A DNA stretch of 6,066 nt from Pseudomonadota bacterium (GTDB lineage: Bacteria > Pseudomonadota > Gammaproteobacteria > Xanthomonadales > Rhodanobacteraceae): positions 1-6,066 of the forward strand of contig JAJYMF010000228.1 of assembly GCA_021787175.1 (NCBI GenBank), written 5' to 3'. Below the pieces are notes generated by a model that saw only the letters and a list, made by a program, of their open reading frames with translations, searched no databases and was not told the DNA's origin. A program made the position numbers and the translations under genes. Positions within the stretch are counted from its first letter, which is position 1. Each line of letters begins with the position of its first letter. Shown in pieces: positions 1-5,743 of the stretch.

Positions 1-1562
1 CCTGATCGACACTGGTGACGGCTGTCGGTGATGGCGCGGATGCGCAGGTCCAGGCCGGCGTCCGCGCGCAGGCGCGCCTGCGCCGCGCGCAGTTGCTCGA
101 GCAGGGCGCTGCCGATGTGGCCCGGCCCGATCACGCCGATGCTGAGGATCTCGCCGGACAGCAGGAACGCCGCGTGGGCGGCGCGCAGCGCGCGCGCCGC
201 GTCGGCGCTGGATACGGCGAGCGAGATGCTGCGCTCGCTGGCGCCCTGGGCGATCGCGCGCACGTTCACCCGCGCGCGGGCGACGCCCGTGAACAGTCGC
301 GCGGCCACGCCGGGCGCACCGGCCATGCCGTCGCCGACCGCGGCGAGAATGCTGATGTCGCGTGCCAGCGACACGCCCTGCATCGTGCCGGCGGCGATCT
401 CCGCCGCGAATGCCGCACCGAGGGCCGCATGCGCCGCGTCGGCATCGGCGTCGCGGATCACGCAGCAGATCGAATGTTCGGACGATCCCTGCGAGATCAT
501 CGTCACCGACACGCCCGCTGCACGCAGGGCCCCGAAGGCGCGCTCGGCGGTGCCCGGCACGCCCAGCATGCCGGCGCCCTCGAGGTTGAGCATGGCCATG
601 CCGGAGATGGTGGTCAGCCCCTTGACCGGTGCGTCGGCGACGCTGACGGCAGCGATGCGCGTTCCCGGGTGATCGGGCCGGAAGGTGTTGCGAATGCGGA
701 TCGGCAGGCCGCGCCGCATCGCCGGGATCAGGGTCTGCGGATGGATGACCTTGGCACCGAAGTAGGCCATCTCGCAGGCCTCGTGATAACTGAGTGTCGC
801 CAGCGGAACGGCCTCGGGGACCCGGCGCGGATCGGCGCTGAGCACGCCGTCGGTGTCGCCCCAGAGGGTCAGATCGACTGCATCGCCGAGGGCGGCGAAG
901 ATCGCCGCCGAGTAGTCGCTGCCGTTGCGGCCGAGGGTGGTGGCGCGGCCGTCGGCATCGCGCGCCACGAAGCCGGTGACGATCACGCGCGCGGTGGCGT
1001 GTCGCGTGCGCCATGCGGCCCACGCCGCCGTGCTGCGTTCCCAGTCCACGTTGGCGCCGAGTTCGCCGTGTCGCACCGTCAGCACGTCGCGCGCGTCGAG
1101 GAGTGCGCACTCAAAGCCGTCGTGGTGCAGGCGTGCGGCCAGCAGATGCGCGCAGCAGAGCTCGCCGAGGCCGTGGATCTCGGCGCGCATCGCGGCCGGC
1201 CAGTCCTCCGCCCCGGCCCGCTCTGCGGTCTGCGCGAGCCGTGTGAACTGTTGCCGCAGCCACTGCTCCAGTGCCGGCCGGCGCAGGGGTTCGGCCGCTG
1301 CCAGATGGCGCAGCTGCAGCGTATCGATCAGCGTGGCGCGTTCCGCCGCAGGCATCTGCGGCCGCAGCGACACCAGCGTGTCGGTGACGCCGCGCATGGC
1401 GGACACCACGATGATCTGCGCCGGTTCATCGCTGGTGCGCAGAAGCTCCGCCACCCGCGCATGGCAGGCGGCGTCGGCGAGGCTCGAACCGCCGAACTTG
1501 TGCACGTGCGGCCGTGGCGCCGCGGCATCGGCGCGGATGGGGGCAGAGGATGGTGGCGGCAT
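1..1562 (-). CDS. thrA: Bifunctional aspartate kinase / homoserine dehydrogenase, N-terminal 520 residues (3' end outside window)
   Basis: ThrA phosphorylates aspartate and, through its second domain, reduces aspartate semialdehyde to homoserine, so it does the first and third steps of the threonine/methionine branch in the cytoplasm. Reading the minus strand from the ATG at 1562 gives an open frame to the window edge. The kinase signature HKFGGSSL is at residues 21-28, the GRNGSDYSAA motif at 211-220 and WGDTDGV at 234-240. Two regulatory ACT repeats lie at about 320-395 and 400-470. The dehydrogenase nucleotide-binding turn begins at VIGPGHIGSALLEQL (477-491). The order and spacing match E. 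coli ThrA, whose corresponding segment is VIGVGGVGGALLEQL; the rest of the dehydrogenase domain is cut off. The ATG is preceded by GGAG at 1575-1572, nine bases upstream. The first ~19 residues extend beyond the E. coli start, so a GTG at residue 20 is a less likely alternative. An attenuator precedes the gene. thrB and thrC would be expected beyond the left edge. Confidence 0.95.
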   Translation of the reverse strand, partial: MPPPSSAPIRADAAAPRPHVHKFGGSSLADAACHARVAELLRTSDEPAQIIVVSAMRGVTDTLVSLRPQMPAAERATLIDTLQLRHLAAAEPLRRPALEQWLRQQFTRLAQTAERAGAEDWPAAMRAEIHGLGELCCAHLLAARLHHDGFECALLDARDVLTVRHGELGANVDWERSTAAWAAWRTRHATARVIVTGFVARDADGRATTLGRNGSDYSAAIFAALGDAVDLTLWGDTDGVLSADPRRVPEAVPLATLSYHEACEMAYFGAKVIHPQTLIPAMRRGLPIRIRNTFRPDHPGTRIAAVSVADAPVKGLTTISGMAMLNLEGAGMLGVPGTAERAFGALRAAGVSVTMISQGSSEHSICCVIRDADADAAHAALGAAFAAEIAAGTMQGVSLARDISILAAVGDGMAGAPGVAARLFTGVARARVNVRAIAQGASERSISLAVSSADAARALRAAHAAFLLSGEILSIGVIGPGHIGSALLEQLRAAQARLRADAGLDLRIRAITDSRHQCRS

Positions 1563-1611
1563 GACGCGGATCTCCGTGATGAGACCCGGCCGGTATCGCG
1601 GGGGAAAGTGA

Positions 1612-1653
1612 CCAGACGCCTTCCGCCGCGGGGTCGGCGGGGTCGGTGTCTGG
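1612..1653 (-). terminator. Attenuator terminator hairpin of the thr leader
   Basis: Between the leader stop codon and thrA, the minus strand can fold into a two-part hairpin. The outer stem is CCAGAC (1653-1648) with GTCTGG (1617-1612), extended by CC/GG after one mismatch. After a small internal loop, the inner stem is CCGCCG (1640-1635) with CGGCGG (1628-1623) around a 6-nt loop. It is followed by TCACTTTCCCCC, so the U-tract is poor (three U). Placement between a Thr-rich leader and thrA is what identifies it as an attenuator. The weak U-tract leaves some doubt about how efficiently it stops polymerase. Confidence 0.65.
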
Positions 1654-1685
1654 CTCTGGAACTAGCTCAGCACGCGCACCCGCCG
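1635..1685 (-). promoter_or_regulatory. Alternative (antiterminator) pairing of the thr attenuator
   Basis: The sequence CGGCGGG on the minus strand (1685-1679), which encodes Gly-Gly near the end of the leader peptide, is exactly complementary to CCCGCCG (1641-1635). The latter is also the 5' arm of the terminator's inner stem, so the two structures exclude each other. A ribosome stalled on the Thr codons just upstream would leave 1685-1679 free to pair and break the terminator. A ribosome that reaches the stop codon at 1669-1667 would cover it and let the terminator form. The pairing is seen directly; the mechanism is inferred from thr and other amino-acid attenuators. Confidence 0.55.
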
Positions 1686-1813
1686 CTTCCGGTCGTGCCG
1701 GTCACGGTCGTCGTCGTGGTGGTGTGCCGGATTTCGCCCGTCGATGACCCGCAGCACCGCGGTGAAACCCGCGGGGACGCCGGACGTGGGCAACGGGACG
1801 AAAGGCGGTGCAT
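1667..1813 (-). CDS. thrL: thr operon leader peptide (threonine-rich attenuator peptide)
   Basis: This is a 48-codon minus-strand ORF from the ATG at 1813 to TGA at 1669-1667. Residues 31-41 read TTTTTTVTGTT, i.e. nine Thr in eleven codons, followed by a short Gly/Cys tail ending GGCAC. Compare E. coli ThrL, which also has a Thr-rich run (mixed with Ile) and then a Gly-containing tail. Here the run has no Ile, which suggests sensing of threonyl-tRNA alone. The ORF lies 104 bases upstream of thrA and directly in front of the terminator/antiterminator. Residues 1-30 are Arg/Ser/Pro/Cys-rich and look unlike a normal leader. The ATG is the only ATG, GTG or TTG in frame before the Thr run, and it has no convincing Shine-Dalgarno. 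The Thr run and its position make the function fairly safe; the exact start is less certain. Confidence 0.75.
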   Translation of the reverse strand: MHRLSSRCPRPASPRVSPRCCGSSTGEIRHTTTTTTVTGTTGSGGCAC

Positions 1814-1819
1814 GGCCGC

Positions 1820-1848
1820 AGTCAGCCTGCGCGGTGCGCTCTTGTCAA
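1820..1848 (-). promoter_or_regulatory. Candidate sigma-70-type promoter of the thr leader/thrA operon
   Basis: A perfect consensus -35 box, TTGACA, lies on the minus strand at 1848-1843. Seventeen bases downstream is CTGACT (1825-1820), a poor -10 box with two matches to TATAAT. With normal spacing, transcription would begin at about 1813, the A of the leader ATG. The -35 box is strong evidence; the -10 box is weak, so the start point is tentative. Confidence 0.5.
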
Positions 1849-1853
1849 GAGCG
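1837..1853. promoter_or_regulatory. Perfect 17-bp palindrome over the thr -35 box, possible operator
   Basis: CGCTCTTG and CAAGAGCG are exact inverted repeats of eight bases around a single central base. A one-base gap is too short for an RNA hairpin loop, so a DNA site for a dimeric regulator is the more natural reading. It contains the whole TTGACA of the thr promoter candidate, so a bound protein would block that promoter. No regulator is identified, and the palindrome could be fortuitous. Confidence 0.4.
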
Positions 1854-1883
1854 GGGTGCGCGCGACGAGGCGTGCGCGGGAAA

Positions 1884-2096
1884 TCAACAGACGCCCGGCA
1901 GCCGCCGCCAGGTGCGCCGGCAATAGGCGCGATAGCGCTCGCCGAGCGCGGCCGTCAGTGCCGCTTCTTCCTCGCGGATGCGGCAGGGGTAGATCACCAG
2001 CGCCACGCCCATGAGGATGAAGCCCGCGATCTGCAGCGGCACGGCGGGCCGCATGCAGCCGAAGGAGCCGTAGGCCACCCGATCCCGAGTGCCCAT
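1884..2096 (-). pseudogene. Remnant of an ICMT/PEMT-type membrane methyltransferase (C-terminal part)
   Basis: The minus-strand frame from the ATG at 2096 to TGA at 1886-1884 encodes 70 residues. The last ~50 contain a hydrophobic helix (IAGFILMGVALVIYP) and then RIREEEAALTAALGERYRAY, ending RRTWRRLPGVC. The RI-x-EE-x-x-L...G-x-x-Y-x-x-Y...R-x-LP pattern is typical of the C-terminus of isoprenylcysteine/phospholipid methyltransferase-like proteins. The upstream part of such a protein, including its GP...RHP-type segment, is missing. A second hydrophobic stretch (LRLIVVGNLTVWALGIG) is encoded just upstream in another frame, between about 2140 and 2075, as expected if the N-terminus was kept out of frame after a deletion. 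The 5' side abuts the stop codon of the GGDEF gene. Family assignment is by motif recall only. A short functional ORF cannot be ruled out, but a decayed gene fits better. Confidence 0.45.
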
Positions 2097-2153
2097 ACCG
2101 TCAGGTTGCCGACCACGATCAACCGCAGCGAATGGCGGTGGAGACGGTGCGCG

Positions 2154-2897
2154 TCACTGCTCGAAGAAAACCGCACGCCCCCGTCCCGTTTCCTTGGCGC
2201 GATACATGGCGGCATCTGCCTGGCTGAGTGCAGCCTCCGGATCCATTTCATCGAACCCCAGAAGACGTATTCCGATGCTGGCGCCAACGCGCAGCGTCTT
2301 GCCTTTGAACGAGATTTTCTTGTTTATCATGCCGATCATTTTTTCAGCTGTTCGCAATGCCCTGCCGCGCGCTGTTCGCTCGTCGCCACAGAGGCGGTCG
2401 ATCAGGATCACAAACTCATCTCCCCCCAGGCGGCCGACCACATCTTCGGAACGCGCGCTGGATCGCAGGCGCCTGGCGACTTCAACGAGAACCGCATCGC
2501 CCGCTTCATGTCCGTGCTCGTCATTTACACGCTTGAATCCGTCCAGATCGATCAGCAGCAGCGCTGCATGGTCCTTGTGCCGGATGCTGCCGGCTATGAG
2601 CCGTTGCAGATGTTCGGACAGCAGCCGGCGATTTGCCAGCTGGGTCAGCGGATCGGTCAGCGCCAGGTGGCGTATTTGCGCCAATGCGCCGTCCCTTGCA
2701 TCAACGAAAGGCTTGATGACCCAGATATAGATTACGGGAGTGGAAAGCGCCGCCAGCAATACGGTATCGATCGCAGCCTCTGAATACGTATATTCTTCAT
2801 GAAGAAGAGCCCGCAACAACAACATGATCAATAATTCCAGCGTCGCGATGATGACGCCGATCCGAGCGACCACCTGTCTTGTCGTCAGAGGGTTCAT
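2154..2897 (-). CDS. Membrane-anchored GGDEF diguanylate cyclase
   Basis: The 247-residue product should make the second messenger c-di-GMP from two GTP at the inner membrane. Two hydrophobic segments (about 10-31 and 43-63) flank a short polar loop, and there is no room for a periplasmic sensor domain. The GGDEF domain fills about 76-247. DPLTQLANRR is at 82-91, the LIDLDGFKRVND metal/nucleotide region at 115-126, an intact GGDEF at 158-162, and DAAMYRAKETGRGR near the end. RSED (149-152), five residues before GGDEF, is an RxxD inhibitory site, so feedback inhibition by c-di-GMP is likely. GC content is clearly lower than in neighbouring genes (33 of 60 bases at 2221-2280 against 45 of 60 at 541-600 in thrA). 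The ATG at 2897 has no good Shine-Dalgarno; GTG at residue 9 is an alternative start. The gene lies on the same strand as thr, with no obvious terminator before the thr promoter. Confidence 0.93.
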   Translation of the reverse strand: MNPLTTRQVVARIGVIIATLELLIMLLLRALLHEEYTYSEAAIDTVLLAALSTPVIYIWVIKPFVDARDGALAQIRHLALTDPLTQLANRRLLSEHLQRLIAGSIRHKDHAALLLIDLDGFKRVNDEHGHEAGDAVLVEVARRLRSSARSEDVVGRLGGDEFVILIDRLCGDERTARGRALRTAEKMIGMINKKISFKGKTLRVGASIGIRLLGFDEMDPEAALSQADAAMYRAKETGRGRAVFFEQ

Positions 2898-3233
2898 GGC
2901 ATTTATGCGCCGGCAAGAAACGACTCCAAAGCGTGATTTGATCCCCAGCCCATCGGGTGCTCCGTGGCGCTTGCACCGCGCCTGCCCGGCTCGTTCGGAA
3001 CCGCACAGGGCAGCCGCAGCCTAGTCCGGCGGCCACGTGCTGTCACTGGGGCAAACGACGCTGATGCCGTCCGCGCCCGAGCACGTCGCAAACGGAGGCG
3101 CCGAACGCTCCGACGCGGCCGGCCCGCCCAGGGCCTGGCCAGTCCGCTGTGCCGCCATGGCATATGACTTTCGGCCTATGCGACCACGCGGCACCCGCCT
3201 AGACTCGAAGACTCGTTTTCCGGGGAATCCGCC
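2898..3233. other. Divergent intergenic region between the GGDEF gene and the peptidase gene
   Basis: This 336-bp spacer holds no convincing gene; overlapping open frames here are Arg/Ala/Gly-rich and match nothing I recognise. Toward the peptidase, TAGACT at 3200-3205 could be a -10 box, though no good -35 box precedes it, and GGGGA at 3222-3226 is the ribosome site for the ATG at 3234. Toward the GGDEF gene, TTGGAG (2929-2924) and CATAAA (2907-2902) are spaced by 16 bases on the minus strand. They lie so close to the annotated ATG that the transcript would start inside it. GC drops in about the first 40 bases next to the GGDEF gene. Both promoter readings are tentative. Confidence 0.4.
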
Positions 3234-4985
3234 ATGCGCCGCCTTGTTCCGATCAGCCTGATCGCGCTCGCCCTCAGCGCCTGCCAGTCGCAGCAGTCGT
3301 CCGCGCCCGTCGCGGCGTCACCGTCGAGTACCGGCGCCGCCGCGCCTGCCGCCAGCGCACCGGCGCCGGCCGCCTCCGTCGCGGCGCCGCGGGTGGCGCT
3401 GGCGCCGCAGATCAACGCGCCGGATTTTCTGGCCTTCGACCAGGCGCTGTCGTCGGATGCCTTCGGCGGACGCAGGCCGGGCAGCGCGGGTGAGACCCTG
3501 ACGACGACGTATCTGGTCGATCAGTTCAAGCGCATGGGCCTCGAGCCCGGCAATCGCGGCTCGTGGTTCCAGAGCGTACCGGTGGTGTCGACCAACCTGA
3601 CCAACACCGGCGTCAGGCTCGACGTACGCGAGGGCGGCGGCACGCAGACGTTCGCCTATGGCGACGAGATGATCGTCGGCACCCTGCAGGCCCGGCCGAA
3701 GGTGACGCTGAGGAACTCGCCGATCGTGTTCGTGGGCTACGGCATCGATGCGCCGCAGTGGCAGTGGAACGACTACCAGGGCGTCGACGTCAAGGGCAAG
3801 ACGGTGATCGTGCTGGTCAACGATCCCGGCTACGCGACCGGCGATCCGCAGCTGTTCCGCGGCCGCGCCATGACCTGGTACGGGCGCTGGGTCTACAAGT
3901 ACGAGGAGGCCGCGCGCCAGGGTGCGGCGGCCTGCTTCATCGTCCACACCACCGGCGCCGCGGGCTACCCGTGGACGGTGGTCAAGAACAGCTGGAGCGG
4001 CCCGCAGCAGAGCCTGCCGCCCAGCGTCGCACCGGGGCCTCGCCTCGCCGTCGCCGGCTGGCTGACGCATGACGCCGCCGCGCGCCTGTTCGCCAGGGCC
4101 GGGCTGGATCTGGACGCCCTGGCGAAACAGGCCGCCCAGCGCGGCTTCCGGCCGGTGCCGCTCGAGGCGACCGCGTCGATCACGCTGGACAGCGCGATCA
4201 GCCGCACGCGGTCGAACAACGTGTTGGCGATGATCAAGGGCAGCAAGTACCCCGACCAGGTCGTGGTGTACAGCGCGCACTGGGATCACCTCGGCACCGT
4301 CATCGGGCCGGACGGCAAAAAGGAAATCTTCCACGGCGCGATCGACAACGGCAGCGGGCTGTCGACGCTGTTCGAGATCGCCGACGCCTTCGCGCACGCC
4401 AAGGCGCCGCCGCAGCGCTCGGTGCTGTTCTTCATGCCCACGCTGGAAGAGGCCGGCCTGCTGGGCTCGCAGTACTACGTCGCGCATCCCGCGTTCGCGC
4501 TGGACAAGACGGTGGCCGACATCAACGTCGACGCCTGGCCGATCATCGGCCGCGCGCACGACATGACGGTGATCGGCTACGGCCAGTCGCAGCTGGAGGA
4601 CGATCTCAAGAGCGTGCTGGCCGCGCAGCACCGCGTGATCACGCCCGAGGCCACGCCGGAGAACGGCTTCTACTTCCGCTCCGACCACTTCAACTTCGCC
4701 AAGGCCGGCGTGCCGGCGCTGATCGTCAGCTCCGGACTCGACCTGCTCAAGGGCGGCCGCGCCGCGGGCCTGGCCGCCGCGGCCGACTACACCGCGCACC
4801 GCTACCACACGCCCAACGACGTGTTCGATCCGCACTGGAACCTCGACGGCACGCTGGAGGACATCCAGACGCTGTACCTGCTGGGCCGCGATCTGGCCGA
4901 CGGCGGCCAGTGGCCGGACTGGTATCCGGACAGCGAGTTTCGCGCCCGGCGCGAGGCGATGATGTCGAAGGCGGCCGGCAAGTAG
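3234..4985 (+). CDS. M28-family zinc metallopeptidase lipoprotein with PA domain
   Basis: The 583-residue protein is probably an aminopeptidase or related exopeptidase anchored in the envelope. It begins with a short signal peptide ending in the lipobox LSAC, with Cys17 as the acylation site. Gln at +2 favours the outer membrane. An Ala/Pro/Ser linker follows to about residue 58. A protease-associated (PA)-like domain lies at roughly 160-280. The catalytic M28 domain carries the expected ligands: HWDH (His349, Asp351), AIDNGSG (Asp371), TLEEAG (general base Glu405, ligand Glu406), NVDAW (Asp433) and the final RYHTPND (His525), with SDHFNFAKAGVPAL at 483-496 near the active site. All canonical residues appear present, so it should be active; the substrate cannot be read from sequence. 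GGGGA sits 7 bases before the ATG. The stop codon is followed by a strong hairpin before trpG, which argues for a separate transcription unit. Confidence 0.93.
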   Translation: MRRLVPISLIALALSACQSQQSSAPVAASPSSTGAAAPAASAPAPAASVAAPRVALAPQINAPDFLAFDQALSSDAFGGRRPGSAGETLTTTYLVDQFKRMGLEPGNRGSWFQSVPVVSTNLTNTGVRLDVREGGGTQTFAYGDEMIVGTLQARPKVTLRNSPIVFVGYGIDAPQWQWNDYQGVDVKGKTVIVLVNDPGYATGDPQLFRGRAMTWYGRWVYKYEEAARQGAAACFIVHTTGAAGYPWTVVKNSWSGPQQSLPPSVAPGPRLAVAGWLTHDAAARLFARAGLDLDALAKQAAQRGFRPVPLEATASITLDSAISRTRSNNVLAMIKGSKYPDQVVVYSAHWDHLGTVIGPDGKKEIFHGAIDNGSGLSTLFEIADAFAHAKAPPQRSVLFFMPTLEEAGLLGSQYYVAHPAFALDKTVADINVDAWPIIGRAHDMTVIGYGQSQLEDDLKSVLAAQHRVITPEATPENGFYFRSDHFNFAKAGVPALIVSSGLDLLKGGRAAGLAAAADYTAHRYHTPNDVFDPHWNLDGTLEDIQTLYLLGRDLADGGQWPDWYPDSEFRARREAMMSKAAGK

Positions 4986-5003
4986 GCGCAAGGCGATGCC
5001 GAT

Positions 5004-5029
5004 GCGACGCCCGTGATGACGGGCGTCGC
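5004..5029 (+). terminator. Perfect 10-bp hairpin after the peptidase gene, probable terminator without U-tract
   Basis: GCGACGCCCG and CGGGCGTCGC are exact inverted repeats around the loop TGATGA, 18 bases after the peptidase stop codon. No run of T follows on either strand, so it is not a textbook intrinsic terminator. It may still end transcription, protect the 3' end of the peptidase mRNA, or act in the leader of trpG, which begins 128 bases further on. I looked for a Trp-codon leader peptide between the hairpin and trpG and saw none. Confidence 0.5.
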
Positions 5030-5157
5030 GAAACGCGCGCTGGGCGGTCCTGCCTGCATCCCGCCGTGGCGGAGCCGGCGTCGCCGGTGCCGAAAAGCCG
5101 GCGCTTCATGGCATCCTGTCCGCTTGCCCCGACGCCCGCGGTGGCCGCGGATCGCCC

Positions 5158-5736
5158 ATGCTGCTGATGATCGACAACTACGACAGCTTCACCTTCAACC
5201 TCGTGCAGTACCTGGGGGAGCTGGGGCAGCAGGTGCAGGTGGTGCGCAACGACGCGCTGACGGTCGACGGAATCCGGGCCCTGCATCCCGAGCGCATCGT
5301 GATCTCGCCCGGGCCGTGCACGCCCAACGAGGCCGGGGTGTCGCTGGACGTGCTGCGCGAGCTGGCCGGCGCGGTGCCGATCCTCGGCGTCTGCCTCGGC
5401 CACCAGGCGATCGGCCAGGCGTTCGGCGGCAAGGTCGTGCGGGCGCGGCAGATCATGCACGGCAAGACCTCAGCGATCCGCCACACCGGTGCGGGCGTGT
5501 TCCGCGGCCTGCCCGATCCGTTCGCGGCCACGCGCTACCACTCGCTGGTGGTTGAAAAAGACAGCGTGCCCGACTGCCTCGAGGTCACCGCCTGGACCGA
5601 GCACGCCGACGGCCGCATCGACGAGATCATGGGTCTGCGCCACAAGACCTTGCCGATCGAGGGCGTGCAGTTCCATCCCGAATCCATCCTCACGCAGCAC
5701 GGCCACGCCCTGCTGCGCAATTTCCTTGCGATATGA
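5158..5736 (+). CDS. trpG: Anthranilate synthase component II, glutamine amidotransferase (TrpG/PabA type)
   Basis: TrpG releases ammonia from glutamine and passes it to the TrpE subunit, which makes anthranilate from chorismate. The 192-residue product is a complete class I amidotransferase of the usual length. It opens with MIDNYDSFTFNLVQYLG, has the oxyanion-hole region SPGPCTPNEAG at 50-60, the nucleophile Cys79 in GVCLGHQ, and the other two triad residues in FHPES (His173, Glu175). Adjacent trpD supports a tryptophan role, although this family often also serves p-aminobenzoate synthesis. trpE is not next to it in this window; the gene upstream is an unrelated peptidase. The start at 5158 has only a weak ribosome site (CGGA), and a second ATG three codons later is possible. 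trpD follows after 7 bases. Confidence 0.95.
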   Translation: MLLMIDNYDSFTFNLVQYLGELGQQVQVVRNDALTVDGIRALHPERIVISPGPCTPNEAGVSLDVLRELAGAVPILGVCLGHQAIGQAFGGKVVRARQIMHGKTSAIRHTGAGVFRGLPDPFAATRYHSLVVEKDSVPDCLEVTAWTEHADGRIDEIMGLRHKTLPIEGVQFHPESILTQHGHALLRNFLAI

Positions 5737-5743
5737 GCGCGCC

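Noticed and set aside
1662..1757. His/Asp-rich short minus-strand ORF starting at GTG 1757 and ending at TAG 1664-1662
   Set aside because: Its His and Asp runs are just the Thr codon run read in another frame. It has no ribosome site, and the Thr frame is the one that makes sense upstream of thrA.
15..2783. A 922-codon open frame on the plus strand
   Set aside because: It lies antisense to thrA, the thr leader, the methyltransferase remnant and the GGDEF gene, starts at GTG, and is Arg/Ala/Gly-rich with no recognisable domain. Long antisense frames are expected in high-GC DNA, and the minus-strand genes carry clear motifs.
3093..3112. Small inverted repeat CGGAG...CTCCG in the divergent spacer
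   Set aside because: Five-base arms in GC-rich DNA are common, no T-run follows, and it is not placed at the end of a gene.
3318..4991. A 557-codon open frame on the minus strand
   Set aside because: It is the antisense shadow of the M28 peptidase, rich in Arg, Val and Gly, with no family motif, while the plus-strand protein has all catalytic residues and a lipobox.
5013..5555. A 180-codon plus-strand frame overlapping trpG, also considered as a trp leader peptide
   Set aside because: It has no cluster of Trp codons and runs out of frame into trpG, whose own frame has the full amidotransferase triad.
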